A stretch of DNA of 64,000 bases from Mycobacterium sp. GTDB taxonomy: Bacteria > Actinomycetota > Actinomycetes > Mycobacteriales > Mycobacteriaceae. The notes under the pieces were generated by a model. The model worked only from the letters and a program-made list of their open reading frames with translations. It was not told the origin of the DNA and made no database searches. The translations under genes and the position numbers were made by a program. The stretch is taken from positions 81,140 through 145,139 of the forward strand of contig NZ_JAFBAR010000004.1 in assembly GCF_019247635.1 (NCBI RefSeq), given 5' to 3'. This document shows positions 9,188-17,989 of the stretch, piece after piece; position 1 is the stretch's first letter; every line of letters starts with the position of its first letter.

Positions 9188-9262
9188 ATGCACGCAGCAT
9201 CGGCAACCCTCGAGTGCCTCGAGTGCCTCGAGTGTTGTGCCTACGCGCGCTGTTGTCGCTGA
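9188..9262 (+). CDS. Cysteine-codon-rich leader ORF upstream of the sulfate transporter
   Basis: This 24-codon ORF has six Cys codons, in the run LECLECLECCAYARCC near its end. Three tandem copies of CTCGAGTGC/T encode the LEC repeats, and two Cys-Cys pairs follow. It ends 110 bases before the subI ATG at 9373. Cysteine-rich, often leaderless mini-ORFs that attenuate sulfur-assimilation operons are known in M. smegmatis and other actinobacteria: slow decoding of Cys codons when cysteine is scarce exposes the downstream ribosome-binding site. Position, composition and the promoter spacing fit that model. The peptide itself need not have any function. Confidence 0.8.
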   Translation: MHAASATLECLECLECCAYARCCR

Positions 9263-9372
9263 CTCCCAAACCCGTGCGCGGTCTGGTGTAGGAGTTCGTG
9301 AATTCCCGCCGAGTTCCAGTCGCCCTTCCGCACGGGACCGAAATCCGTAAGTCCCGCACCGGAAAGGCCCCC
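9263..9372 (+). promoter_or_regulatory. Intercistronic leader between cysteine mini-ORF and subI, possible attenuator fold
   Basis: CCCTTCCG (9323-9330) can pair with the CGGAAAGG (9360-9367) that contains the probable subI ribosome-binding site, with one bulged A. A competing perfect 6-bp stem is CGGGAC (9333-9338) with GTCCCG (9351-9356). Two mutually influencing stems around the ribosome-binding site are what a translation-coupled attenuator would need. Pairings were found by eye; energies were not calculated. Confidence 0.4.
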
Positions 9373-10419
9373 ATGATCAAGGACATCGGGAGCGCATTGC
9401 CCCTGCGCCGCTCGACAGTCCTGACCGCGATCGTCCTGATCGCCGCCGTCGTGGCGGCTTGTCACGGCGGTCCCAGCGACGTAGTGGGCGGCGGTGGGCT
9501 GGGCAACGCGCGCAGCAGCATCACCCTGGTCGCCTATTCGGTCCCAGAACCTGGGTGGAGCAAGGTGATTCCCGCGTTCAACGCGTCCGACGAGGGCAAG
9601 GGCATACAGGTGATTACCTCCTACGGGGCCTCCGGTGACCAGTCACGCGGTGTTGTCGACGGTAAGCCGGCTGATGTCGTGAACTTCTCCGTTGAACCGG
9701 ACATCACCCGATTGGTCAAGGCCGGCAAGGTTTCCAAGGAGTGGAACACCGACGCCACCAGAGGCATCCCCTTCGGATCGGTGGTGACACTGGTTGTGCG
9801 CACGGGTAACCCGAAGAACATCAGGGATTGGGATGACCTGCTGCGGCCGGGAATTGAGGTCATCACGCCCAGCCCGCTCAGCTCGGGTTCGGCCAAGTGG
9901 AACCTGCTGGCCCCTTACGCCGTCAAGAGCCAGGGCGGCAACAACAGCCAGGCCGGCGTCGACTTCGTCAACAAACTGGTACGCGAACACGTCAAGTTGC
10001 GCCCCGGATCGGGGCGCGAGGCTACCGACGTTTTCGTGCAAGGCAGCGGCGACGTGTTGATCAGCTACGAGAACGAGGCCATCGCCACTGAGCGCGCAGG
10101 CAAGCCGGTCGAGCATGTCACCCCCCCGCAGACGTTCAAGATCGAAAATCCGGTCGCGGTGGTGACAACCAGCCCGCATCTCGATGCCGCAACCGCATTC
10201 AAGAATTTCCTGTACACCGCCGTTGCGCAGAGGGTGTGGGCACAGGCTGGTTTCCGGGCGGTCGATCCTGCTATCGCGGCCGAATTTCGTGATCAGTTTC
10301 CAGTGCCGCTGAAACTGTGGACGATTGCCGACCTGGGCGGATGGGCCGCGGTGGATCCGCAGCTGTTCGACAAGAACAGTGGCAGCATCACCAAGATCTA
10401 CACGCAGGCCACGGGATGA
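9373..10419 (+). CDS. subI: Sulfate-binding lipoprotein SubI
   Basis: Periplasmic-side sulfate/thiosulfate-binding protein of the CysTWA importer, 348 residues. The N-terminus MIKDIGSALPLRR is followed by a hydrophobic segment and a lipobox (VVAAC), so the mature protein should be lipid-anchored. The binding-protein core is clear: ITLVAYSVPEPGW, then TSYGASGDQSRGVVDGKPADVVNFS, later DVLISYENEA. I chose ATG 9373 because GGAAAGG lies five bases upstream and the lipoprotein signal starts there; GTG 9298 is an alternative with AGGAG close by. Its stop overlaps cysT (ATGA). It is preceded by the cysteine-rich leader ORF, implying control by cysteine supply. Confidence 0.93.
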   Translation: MIKDIGSALPLRRSTVLTAIVLIAAVVAACHGGPSDVVGGGGLGNARSSITLVAYSVPEPGWSKVIPAFNASDEGKGIQVITSYGASGDQSRGVVDGKPADVVNFSVEPDITRLVKAGKVSKEWNTDATRGIPFGSVVTLVVRTGNPKNIRDWDDLLRPGIEVITPSPLSSGSAKWNLLAPYAVKSQGGNNSQAGVDFVNKLVREHVKLRPGSGREATDVFVQGSGDVLISYENEAIATERAGKPVEHVTPPQTFKIENPVAVVTTSPHLDAATAFKNFLYTAVAQRVWAQAGFRAVDPAIAAEFRDQFPVPLKLWTIADLGGWAAVDPQLFDKNSGSITKIYTQATG

Positions 10420-11303
10420 CCGCCGTGAATCCCGAGGCCGTCCGGCCCGAGCTGGTGGATCTCGGCGAAGATCCGGGCGATGCGCCCGCGAACGCGCGTC
10501 AACCCAGGCGGCTGCGCTCGACGACGTCACTTCGCGTGGGTGTGGCCACGCTGTGGCTGTCGGTGATCGTGCTGCTGCCGCTGGCGGCAATCGCGTGGCA
10601 GGCGATCGGTGGCGGCTGGGATAGCTTCTGGTTGACGGTCACGTCGCACGCGGCGGTGGAGTCGCTGCGGGTCACGCTGACCATTTCGGCCGGCGTCACC
10701 GCGCTCAACCTGGTGTTCGGCCTGTTGATCGCCTGGGTTCTGGTGCGCGACAACTTCTTTGGTAAGCGACTCGTCGATGCGATCATCGATCTGCCGTTCG
10801 CCCTGCCGACCATCGTCGCCAGCTTGGTGATGCTTGCCCTGTATGGCAACAAGAGTCCGGTCGGTCTTCATCTGCAGCACACGGGCTGGGGCGTGGGGGT
10901 GGCGCTGGCCTTCGTCACGCTGCCGTTCGTGGTGCGCTCGGTGCAACCCGTGTTGTTGGAAATCGATCGGGAGACCGAAGAAGCGGCGGCGTCGCTGGGC
11001 GCCGGTGGTCTGAAAATCTTTACCTCCGTCGTACTGCCGTCGCTGCTGCCGTCGTTGTTATCGGGTGCGGGCCTGGCGTTTTCGCGCGCCATCGGGGAGT
11101 TCGGTTCCGTGGTGCTGATCGGTGGCGCGGTGCCGGGCAAGACCGAAGTCTCTTCGCAGTGGATCCGGACACTGATCGAGAACGACGACCGGACCGGTGC
11201 CGCCGCGATATCCATTGTGTTGTTAGCGATTTCGTTCGTGGTGTTGTTGATCTTGCGCATCGTCGGCGCGGGGGCGGCCCGACGCGAGGAGAGTTCGCCG
11301 TGA
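10416..11303 (+). CDS. cysT: Sulfate ABC transporter permease CysT
   Basis: A 295-residue inner-membrane permease of the sulfate importer. After a ~35-residue polar N-terminus it has about six membrane segments starting at VGVATLWLSVIVLLPLAAIA. The EAA loop that contacts the CysA ATPase is recognisable in EIDRETEEAAASLGAGGLKIF. The chosen ATG overlaps the subI stop (ATGA), and its own stop overlaps the cysW GTG, so subI, cysT and cysW look translationally coupled. With CysW it forms the heterodimeric channel. Confidence 0.95.
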   Translation: MTAVNPEAVRPELVDLGEDPGDAPANARQPRRLRSTTSLRVGVATLWLSVIVLLPLAAIAWQAIGGGWDSFWLTVTSHAAVESLRVTLTISAGVTALNLVFGLLIAWVLVRDNFFGKRLVDAIIDLPFALPTIVASLVMLALYGNKSPVGLHLQHTGWGVGVALAFVTLPFVVRSVQPVLLEIDRETEEAAASLGAGGLKIFTSVVLPSLLPSLLSGAGLAFSRAIGEFGSVVLIGGAVPGKTEVSSQWIRTLIENDDRTGAAAISIVLLAISFVVLLILRIVGAGAARREESSP

Positions 11304-12112
11304 CCCCATCACGATGGGTTCGCTACCTCACGCGATACGTCGCTTTGGGCTACATCTTTGTGCTGCTGATCGTCCCGGTGGCACTGATCCTGTGGCGGAC
11401 GTTCCAACCCGGATTCGGCCAGTTCTTCGACTGGGTCAGCACGCCCGCCGCCCAATCGGCGCTGGACCTGTCGCTGCTCGTGGTGGGCATCGTCGTGCCG
11501 CTGAACGTGCTCTTCGGCATCCCGACGGCATTAGTGCTGGCGCGCAATCGATTTCGTGGAAAGGGCGCGCTGCAGGCCGTCATTGACCTGCCTTTCGCGG
11601 TCTCGCCCGTTGTGGTGGGCGTGGCGCTGATCGTGCTGTGGGGATCGGCCGGTGCGCTGGGCTTCGTCGAGAGGGACCTCGGGTTCAAGATCATCTTCGG
11701 ACTGCCTGGCATCGTGCTCGCCAGCATTTTCGTCACGCTGCCGTTCGTGGTACGCGAAGTAGAACCGGTGCTGCACGAGCTGGGGACCGACCAAGAAGAG
11801 GCGGCCGCGACGCTGGGTTCCGATTGGTGGCAGACGTTTTGGCGAATCACACTGCCGTCCATCCGGTGGGGCTTGACCTACGGCATTGTCCTGACGGTCG
11901 CACGTACTCTCGGTGAATACGGCGCGGTCATCATGGTGTCGTCCAATTTGCCGGGGAAGTCGCAAACGCTGACACTGCTGGTATCGGACCGCTACAACCG
12001 CGGGGCTGAGTATGGCGCCTATGCGCTGTCAACGCTGCTGATGGCCGTCGCGGTGGCGGTCCTGATCGTCCAAGTGGTTCTGGATGCCCGCCGAGCACGC
12101 GCGACTAATTAG
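11300..12112 (+). CDS. cysW: Sulfate ABC transporter permease CysW
   Basis: A 270-residue second permease, starting at the GTG that overlaps the cysT stop (GTGA). Hydrophobic segments begin at YVALGYIFVLLIVPVALIL. The ATPase-contact EAA loop is LGTDQEEAAATLGSDWW, followed by the conserved ARTLGEYGAVIMVSSNLPGKS stretch typical of CysW. The stop is 21 bases before cysA1. Together with CysT it forms the membrane channel for sulfate and possibly thiosulfate. The in-frame ATG at 11159 would lie inside cysT and is rejected. Confidence 0.95.
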   Translation: MTPSRWVRYLTRYVALGYIFVLLIVPVALILWRTFQPGFGQFFDWVSTPAAQSALDLSLLVVGIVVPLNVLFGIPTALVLARNRFRGKGALQAVIDLPFAVSPVVVGVALIVLWGSAGALGFVERDLGFKIIFGLPGIVLASIFVTLPFVVREVEPVLHELGTDQEEAAATLGSDWWQTFWRITLPSIRWGLTYGIVLTVARTLGEYGAVIMVSSNLPGKSQTLTLLVSDRYNRGAEYGAYALSTLLMAVAVAVLIVQVVLDARRARATN

Positions 12113-12133
12113 GCCTGACAAGGAGATTCGGAG

Positions 12134-13180
12134 ATGAGTGGCGACAAGGTCGAACACGCAATAGTCGTGCGCGACGCCTACAAGAGCTATGGCGATTTCG
12201 TCGCCTTGGACCATGTGGACTTTGTGGTGCCCACCGGTTCGCTGACGGCGCTGCTGGGGCCCAGCGGGTCGGGTAAATCGACCCTGTTGCGCACCATCGC
12301 CGGCCTCGACCAACCCGACAGCGGCACCGTCACGATCAACGGCCGCGAGGTGACCCGGGTGCCACCGCAGCGGCGGGGGATCGGATTCGTCTTCCAGCAC
12401 TACGCCGCGTTCAAGCACCTGACGGTGCGGGACAACGTGGCGTACGGGCTGAAGATCCGCAAGCGGCCCAAGGCGGAGATCAAGAGCAAGGTCGACAACC
12501 TGCTGGAGGTGGTGGGGCTCAGCGGGTTTCAGGGCCGCTACCCCAATCAGCTCTCCGGCGGCCAGCGCCAGCGCATGGCGCTAGCTCGGGCGTTGGCGAT
12601 CGACCCGCAGGTGCTGCTGCTCGACGAGCCGTTCGGGGCCCTGGACGCCAAGGTGCGTGAGGATCTGCGGGCGTGGTTGCGCCGGCTGCACGACGAGGTG
12701 CACGTCACCACGGTGCTGGTCACCCACGACCAGGCCGAGGCGCTCGATGTCGCCGACCGCATCGCCGTGCTCAACAAGGGGCGCATCGAGCAGGTCGGGT
12801 CTCCGTCCCAGGTGTACGACGCCCCAACCAACCCGTTCGTCATGTCCTTCCTGGGCGCGGTCTCCACGTTGAACGGCGCCTTGGTGCGTCCGCACGACAT
12901 CCGGGTGGGCCGCAATCCGGAAATGGCCATCGCCGGCGGCGACGGCAGCGCCGATTCCATCGGGGTGGTGCGCGCCACCGTCGACCGGGTGGTGCTGCTG
13001 GGTTTTGAAGTGCGCGTGGAATTGACCAGTGCGGCTAACGAATCCCCCTTCACCGCCCAGATCACCCGCGGCGACGCCGAGGCGCTGGCCTTGAAAGAGG
13101 GTGACACCGTTTACGTGCGCGCCACCCGCGTGCCGCCGGTCGCCGAGAACATCGTGGTGAGCTCGCTGACATCGAGCTAG
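12134..13180 (+). CDS. cysA1: Sulfate ABC transporter ATPase CysA
   Basis: A 348-residue ATP-binding subunit. Walker [11 protein letters not shown]-loop [12 protein letters not shown] signature [16 protein letters not shown], Walker [13 protein letters not shown] and the H-loop [10 protein letters not shown] are all intact. The C-terminal ~100 residues form the regulatory TOBE-like region expected of CysA. AAGGAG lies nine bases before the ATG. It is the last gene of the subI-cysT-cysW-cysA1 operon and powers sulfate import for cysteine and sulfolipid synthesis. Confidence 0.96.
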   Translation: MSGDKVEHAIVVRDAYKSYGDFVALDHVDFVVPTGSLTALLGPSGSGKSTLLRTIAGLDQPDSGTVTINGREVTRVPPQRRGIGFVFQHYAAFKHLTVRDNVAYGLKIRKRPKAEIKSKVDNLLEVVGLSGFQGRYPNQLSGGQRQRMALARALAIDPQVLLLDEPFGALDAKVREDLRAWLRRLHDEVHVTTVLVTHDQAEALDVADRIAVLNKGRIEQVGSPSQVYDAPTNPFVMSFLGAVSTLNGALVRPHDIRVGRNPEMAIAGGDGSADSIGVVRATVDRVVLLGFEVRVELTSAANESPFTAQITRGDAEALALKEGDTVYVRATRVPPVAENIVVSSLTSS

Positions 13181-13189
13181 CTGTCTAGC

Positions 13190-14569
13190 CTACGGATGAT
13201 CATCCTCATCGCCACCAAATAGGCGTTCGGGGTGGTGGTAGGTGTTGGTTCGTGGCTGTCTTCGTGAACGGCCACGGACGAGATGAGGTGGGGGAATCCA
13301 GGCGGTTCGGCCGTTGGGGAGTTTGGTTGTCTTCCAGCCTTTTCCGACTAGCTTGTGGTTGGGTGCGCAGGCGAGGGTGAGTTTGTCGACGTCGGTGCGA
13401 CCGCCGGCGGCCCAGTCGTCGGTGTGGTGGACTTCGCATCTGTCGGCGGGGACGTCGCAGCCGGGGTGCGTGCAGCCGCGGTCTTTGGCGTAGAGGACCA
13501 GCCGCTGATCCGGTGAGGCGATGCGGCGGGTGCGGCCCAGATAGAGCGGGCGGGTGGTGTGCTCGTCGAAGACGGCCAGGTAATGAAAGGCGTGCCGGCC
13601 CATGCGGATCAGATCCCGCATGGGAACCCGTGTTCCGCTGGCGGTGACCGCATAGCCGGCGGCGGCGGTGAGTTCCTGCAGCGTGGTCGACACGATGACG
13701 GTCACGGGTAGTCCGTTGTGCAGGCCGAACTTGGGATCACCCAGCTGGCCGCGGACCAGGGCGTTGATCGCGTCGTGTTGGCGTTGCGCGGGTGTGCGCC
13801 GGTCGGTGCTGGCGGCTTCGTCGGTCGGTTCGCCTGCGACACAGGGTGTTTCATCGTCGGGGTTGCCCATCCCGGGGGCCGCGAACTTGGCCAGCCACGC
13901 ATCGAGGTTGGCGCGCAGCTCCGGGGAGGCGACGAGCTTTCCCACGCTCATGCCGTCGGCGCGCTGGGCGCACCAGGTGAAGCCGCGTTGACGGGCGCGG
14001 TCCGCGTCGTCGAATTTGCCATCCGGGTTGAGGTAGAGCGCGCAGCGGTTGGCGACCTTGTCCAGTTGGTCGGGACGCAACTGCGTGGCTTGGTGAGCCA
14101 AAAATCGTTCGGCGTGCTCGACTGCCACGGCGGGGATGTGGTGCGGCAGATCGCGGCAGAAGGTTTGAATCACCCGCAGGTGTTGGGCGTCGAGCAGCCC
14201 TTGGCGCCAGACCTGGGCGGTGGCGGGAAGCTTCGGTGGCAGCTGCTGGCCGGTCGGGGTGAGGCGCGCGGAGAGTTGTTCGGCGTTGCGCAGCCGACGG
14301 CGGGCTTCGGCGTAGCTGATGCGCAGCCAGTCGGCGACCGCTCGGTGCACCGGGCCGCCCATGTCGGCGGGGTCTTCTTTGGCCAGGCCGGCGATCACGT
14401 CGTGGCACATCACCGTCTGGCGTCGCTGCGCGGTTTCCAGCCGTTCCAGCGCGCGTAGCCGCACGACGGGGGAGAGCTTGTCGAGGCCGAGTTCACCGAG
14501 CGCTGCCACGGCGGTATCCAACGCGTCGAAGGCGGCCGCTACCCGCTCCGGAGCCGTGATCGCAAGCAT
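13190..14569 (-). CDS. DUF222 / HNH endonuclease domain protein (13E12-type family)
   Basis: A 459-residue protein with the N-terminal DUF222 region (residues ~1-300) and a C-terminal HNH nuclease motif (CTHPGCDVPADRCEVHHTDD followed by W..GG and PNHKLV). This family is multi-copy in mycobacteria, related to the REP13E12 proteins, and is thought to be of mobile origin, although no terminal repeats are seen here. ATG 14569 (MLAITAPERV) is preferred; an in-frame start at 14833 lies inside che1. It sits between cysA1 and che1, where M. tuberculosis has ggtB and PE_PGRS genes, suggesting an insertion or replacement. Cellular role unknown. Confidence 0.88.
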   Translation of the reverse strand: MLAITAPERVAAAFDALDTAVAALGELGLDKLSPVVRLRALERLETAQRRQTVMCHDVIAGLAKEDPADMGGPVHRAVADWLRISYAEARRRLRNAEQLSARLTPTGQQLPPKLPATAQVWRQGLLDAQHLRVIQTFCRDLPHHIPAVAVEHAERFLAHQATQLRPDQLDKVANRCALYLNPDGKFDDADRARQRGFTWCAQRADGMSVGKLVASPELRANLDAWLAKFAAPGMGNPDDETPCVAGEPTDEAASTDRRTPAQRQHDAINALVRGQLGDPKFGLHNGLPVTVIVSTTLQELTAAAGYAVTASGTRVPMRDLIRMGRHAFHYLAVFDEHTTRPLYLGRTRRIASPDQRLVLYAKDRGCTHPGCDVPADRCEVHHTDDWAAGGRTDVDKLTLACAPNHKLVGKGWKTTKLPNGRTAWIPPPHLVRGRSRRQPRTNTYHHPERLFGGDEDDHP

Positions 14570-14667
14570 GTTCGAATGATATTGCGGCCACCGACGCGTT
14601 GCCACGAAGGAAACCGCGAAAAAACCCACGCCTGTGGACCAACGCCCAGCTGTGGACAATCCCGCCG

Positions 14668-15414
14668 TCAGGCCGCGCCGCGCTCGACTCCGCCCCGCAA
14701 GGCCTGATCGAAGCGATCCAACACCGTCTCGGCCACCAGCTGATGCGCGCCCAGGGGCGCTGCCATCTGAATGCCGATATGCCGCGCGAACCGCTCCACC
14801 CGATCCGGCAGCCGCCCCGGTGCCAGGAACCAAGGCGCGATGACCATCCGTCGCGCACCTTGGCGACGCAACCGGCCGACGCCCTCGGCCAGCGACCGCT
14901 CGGGCCGGGTGGCGAACGCGGTTGCCACCCCCGCCCAGCAGGTGCCGGAGGCCAGTTTGGGCGCCACCCGGGCGGTGCGCGCGTTGGCCGCCGGGCTCGA
15001 GGAGCCGATCGCCACAACGAGCACGCCGAGTTCCTCATCGAGCCGCGATACCCCGAGCTCCGCAACACGATGCCGCAACACCGACACCAGTCGATCGTCC
15101 TCGCCGAGTACTCGGGCTTGCCGGATGCGCTGCCGCACTAGGGGGCCAGCGGCGTCGCCGGCGCCAACGCCCGCGATCTGTTCAGGGACGTCGACACGCG
15201 CGTGGTACGCGTCGGCAAGCAGCAAGGGGGTGACCACCGCAGGGCCGTCAAGCCGGCTGAGCACATCGGTCAGGCTCGGAGAATTATGGTCCAAGAACGC
15301 CGGCCGAACCTCGAGGCCCGGCCGCATCCGCGTCACCTGGGTCGCGACGGCACGCGCGTTGGCCGCCGAGCGTGGATCGGCACTCCCGTGCGCAGCCAGC
15401 ACGAGGGTGGTCAC
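14668..15414 (-). CDS. che1: Sirohydrochlorin ferrochelatase-type chelatase (CbiX/SirB family, Che1)
   Basis: A 248-residue protein starting VTTLVLAAHGSADPRSA; the AAHGS motif and a central VVTPLLLADAYHARVDVP with the metal-binding His identify the CbiX/SirB class II chelatases. A second half-domain follows (VLVVAIGSSSPAAN, VIAPWFLAPGRLPDRV), giving the usual two-lobed fold. It probably inserts Fe2+ into sirohydrochlorin to make siroheme, the cofactor of SirA in the same operon. The GTG is chosen because it overlaps the cysH stop by four bases (GTGA). Confidence 0.85.
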   Translation of the reverse strand: MTTLVLAAHGSADPRSAANARAVATQVTRMRPGLEVRPAFLDHNSPSLTDVLSRLDGPAVVTPLLLADAYHARVDVPEQIAGVGAGDAAGPLVRQRIRQARVLGEDDRLVSVLRHRVAELGVSRLDEELGVLVVAIGSSSPAANARTARVAPKLASGTCWAGVATAFATRPERSLAEGVGRLRRQGARRMVIAPWFLAPGRLPDRVERFARHIGIQMAAPLGAHQLVAETVLDRFDQALRGGVERGAA

Positions 15415-16151
15415 GACGCGTGCAACCCGCATTCGGTTTTGGCACGCCCTTGCCAGCGTCCGCTGCGCGGGTCGGCGCCGTCGACGGGCTTTGCCGTGCA
15501 CGGAGCGCAGCCGATCGACGGATACCCTTCGTAGACAAGGGGATTGACCAGTACGTCATGTTCGGCGATGTAGTTCTGCATGTCCTCGTCGGACCATGCC
15601 GCTAGCGGGTTGATCTTCACCAGCTTGAACGCCTCGTCGAAGCTGATCAGCGCGGCGTTGGCACGGGTTGGTGCCTCGACTCGGCGCAGCCCGGTCACCC
15701 ACGCGGAGTAGCCGCCCAGCGTCTTGCCCAGGGGCACGACCTTGCGTAGCCGACAGCACTCGCCGGGGTCGCGCGCGAACAGATCCTTGCCCCGCAGCTC
15801 GTCCTGCTCGGAAACCGTGTGCTCCGGTGTGAGATTGAGAACCCGCACGTCATAAACGGACTCGATCGCGTCCCGCGTGCCGATGGTTTCCACGAAGTGA
15901 TAGCCGGTGTCCAGGAAGATCACCGGGACACCCGGCCGCACCCTGGCGGCCAGATCCACCAGCACGGCGTCCTGCATGTTGGAAGCCACCACGTAGTTGC
16001 ACGTTGCCCAACCGCGCGGCCCGTTGATCCCACCAAAGTTGTTCTCAGTCCACTGCAGCAGTTCGGTGGCGCTGGCGCCCTCGAGCTCCGCGGCGCCGCG
16101 CGCCGCCAGTTCCCGCAGCTCGGTCTCGGTCGGCCTGGTCTCCGCGCTCAT
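15411..16151 (-). CDS. cysH: Adenylyl-sulfate (APS) reductase CysH
   Basis: A 246-residue enzyme reducing APS to sulfite in the assimilation pathway. The nucleotide-binding region (NYVVASNMQDAVLVDL, IFLDTGYHFVET) is present. All four iron-sulfur cysteines typical of APS-type, not PAPS-type, reductases are visible: the CC pair in ECCRLRKV and CxxC in CAPC. The catalytic Cys is in the C-terminal KTECGLHAS. Its start overlaps the sirA stop (ATGA) and its stop overlaps che1, so sirA-cysH-che1 form one tightly coupled operon. Confidence 0.97.
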   Translation of the reverse strand: MSAETRPTETELRELAARGAAELEGASATELLQWTENNFGGINGPRGWATCNYVVASNMQDAVLVDLAARVRPGVPVIFLDTGYHFVETIGTRDAIESVYDVRVLNLTPEHTVSEQDELRGKDLFARDPGECCRLRKVVPLGKTLGGYSAWVTGLRRVEAPTRANAALISFDEAFKLVKINPLAAWSDEDMQNYIAEHDVLVNPLVYEGYPSIGCAPCTAKPVDGADPRSGRWQGRAKTECGLHAS

Positions 16152-17815
16152 CGCAAATCATCCTCTTCCGCCCGAACGACCCACTGCGCAAAGCGTTCTC
16201 CGTCGCTGCGGTGTTTGAGGAAGTTGCGCGCGACGCGCTCGATGTAGTCGCCCAGCTCGTCGCTGGTGACCTTGTGCTGGCGCAATTTCCGGCCGAAACC
16301 GCTGTCGACGCCGAGGCTGCCACCCAGATGCACCTGGAAGCCCTCCACCGGGGCGCCGTGACCGTCGTCGATCATCTGGCCCTTGAACCCGATGTCGGCG
16401 ACTTGGATGCGTGCGCAGGAGTTCGGGCAGCCGTTGATGTTGACGGTGATCGGCACGTCGAGCTCGGAGTTGATGTCGTCGAGACGGCGCTCCAGCTCGG
16501 GCACCAAAGACTGTGCCCGCACCCGGGTTTCGGCGAACGACAACTTGCAGAACTCAATCCCGCTGCATGCCATCAGGTTTCGGCGCCAATGTGACGGCCG
16601 AGACTGCAAGCCCAGCGCTTCCAGGCCGGTGACCAAACCGTCGAGCTTGTCGTCGGGGACGTCGAGAATGACCAGCTTCTGGTACGGGGTGAACCGGATC
16701 CGGTCCGATCCCGCGCGCTCGGCCAGGTCGGCCACCCCGGAAAGGATGGTGCCGGATACGCGACCGGCGATCGGCGCAACGCCGACGGCGTTCAGGCCGT
16801 TCTTCAGCCGCTGCACGCCGACGTGGTCGATCGGATGCTTGACCGGCTCGGGGGCTGGCCCGTCGATCAGCGGGCGCTTCAGGTACTCGGTTTCGAGAAC
16901 TTCGCGAAACTTCTCGACACCCCAGTCCTTGATCAGGAACTTCAGCCGAGCCTTGGCCCGCAACCGGCGGTACCCGTAGTCACGGAACACCGACGTGACC
17001 GCCGCCCACACCTCGGGCACCTCTTCCAGCGGAACCCAGGCCCCCACGCGCTGGCCCAGCATCGGGTTGGTGGACAACCCGCCGCCGACCCACAGGTCCA
17101 GGCCCGGGCCGTGCTCGGGATGGTTGACTCCGATGAACGCGATGTCGTTGACCTCGTGCACGACGTCCTGCAGGCCCGAGATTGCGGTCTTGTACTTGCG
17201 GGGCAAGTCAGCGAAGTCCGGCTTGCCGATGTAGCGGCGGACGATCTCCTCGATCGCCCAGGTCGGGTCGAGCACCTCGTCGAGTGACTCACCGGCGAGC
17301 GGCGAGCCCATAATCACGCGCGGGCAGTCGCCGCACGCCTCGGCGGTCTGCAGTCCGACGGCATCCAGTCGCCGCCAGATCTCGGGGACGTTCTCCACCT
17401 CGATCCAGTGGTACTGCAGGTTCTCGCGGTCGGAGATGTCGGCGGTGTCACGGGCGAATTCGGTCGAAATCTGGCCCAGTGTGCGCAGCGCTGCCGCCGA
17501 AATCGCCCCGCCGTCGCAGCGCACCCGCAGCATGAAGTACCTGGCTTCGAGCATCTCGATGTTCTCGTCGCCGGTCCAGGAGCCGTCGTAGCCCTGCTCG
17601 CGTTGGGTATAGAGGCCCCACCAGCGGAAGCGGCCCCGCAGATCGGACTTGTCGATGCTGTCGAACCCGTTCTTGGCATAGGTGTTTTCGATCCGTTCCC
17701 GCACGTCGAGTGGGGCGCCGGCCTGCTTCATCTCCTCATTGGGGTTCAGCGGCTCGCGGTCTCCCAGTGCCCACTGGCCCTCATTTCGGGTCTTCGCGGG
17801 TCGGGCTGTGGTCAT
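16148..17815 (-). CDS. sirA: Ferredoxin-dependent sulfite reductase SirA (NirA)
   Basis: A 555-residue siroheme/[4Fe-4S] enzyme that reduces sulfite to sulfide using ferredoxin. Cluster and siroheme cysteines are in MACSGIEFCKLSFAETR and in NINGCPNSCARIQVADIG. The N-terminal region has DISDRENLQYHWIEVENV, where the Tyr that cross-links to Cys in the M. tuberculosis enzyme lies. Length matches the known mycobacterial protein. ATG 17815 (MTTARPAKTRNEGQW) is chosen over an in-frame ATG at 17866; GAAGGAGAA lies upstream. A cysteine-rich leader ORF ends about 115 bases upstream, suggesting cysteine-responsive control of sirA-cysH-che1. Confidence 0.97.
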   Translation of the reverse strand: MTTARPAKTRNEGQWALGDREPLNPNEEMKQAGAPLDVRERIENTYAKNGFDSIDKSDLRGRFRWWGLYTQREQGYDGSWTGDENIEMLEARYFMLRVRCDGGAISAAALRTLGQISTEFARDTADISDRENLQYHWIEVENVPEIWRRLDAVGLQTAEACGDCPRVIMGSPLAGESLDEVLDPTWAIEEIVRRYIGKPDFADLPRKYKTAISGLQDVVHEVNDIAFIGVNHPEHGPGLDLWVGGGLSTNPMLGQRVGAWVPLEEVPEVWAAVTSVFRDYGYRRLRAKARLKFLIKDWGVEKFREVLETEYLKRPLIDGPAPEPVKHPIDHVGVQRLKNGLNAVGVAPIAGRVSGTILSGVADLAERAGSDRIRFTPYQKLVILDVPDDKLDGLVTGLEALGLQSRPSHWRRNLMACSGIEFCKLSFAETRVRAQSLVPELERRLDDINSELDVPITVNINGCPNSCARIQVADIGFKGQMIDDGHGAPVEGFQVHLGGSLGVDSGFGRKLRQHKVTSDELGDYIERVARNFLKHRSDGERFAQWVVRAEEDDLR

Positions 17816-17932
17816 TCGGCGGATTCTCCTTCGCGGGCATGTCCGACCTAGGAACGCGCAAGACACCGGTTCTCTTCCGGCGGCGCAGATCCGGCGGCCA
17901 GGGGGAGGTGCAGGCGGGCTGGGTCTACGACA

Positions 17933-17989
17933 TCAAGTCAGACAGCAAGAGCTGCAAATACGCTTGAGGTCGATATGCCGCCGTGCCAC
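17933..17989 (-). CDS. Cysteine leader peptide ORF upstream of sirA
   Basis: From GTG 17989 the ORF encodes VARRHIDLKRICSSCCLT, 18 residues with three Cys near the end. In-frame ATG codons at 18025 and 18034 would give longer forms, so the start is open. The RRHIDLxR...CxxCC pattern resembles the short actinobacterial 'putative leader peptides' found before sulfur-metabolism genes. It ends 117 bases before sirA on the same strand. I infer that ribosome stalling at the Cys codons controls sirA-cysH-che1. The rest of the 17816-18166 gap contains the sirA 5' leader and the hemW promoter region, with nothing else recognised. Confidence 0.75.
   Translation of the reverse strand: MARRHIDLKRICSSCCLT

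Noticed and set aside
9209..9236. CTCGAGTGC tandem repeat as an independent repeat element
   Set aside because: It is explained by the LEC codons of the cysteine-rich leader ORF.
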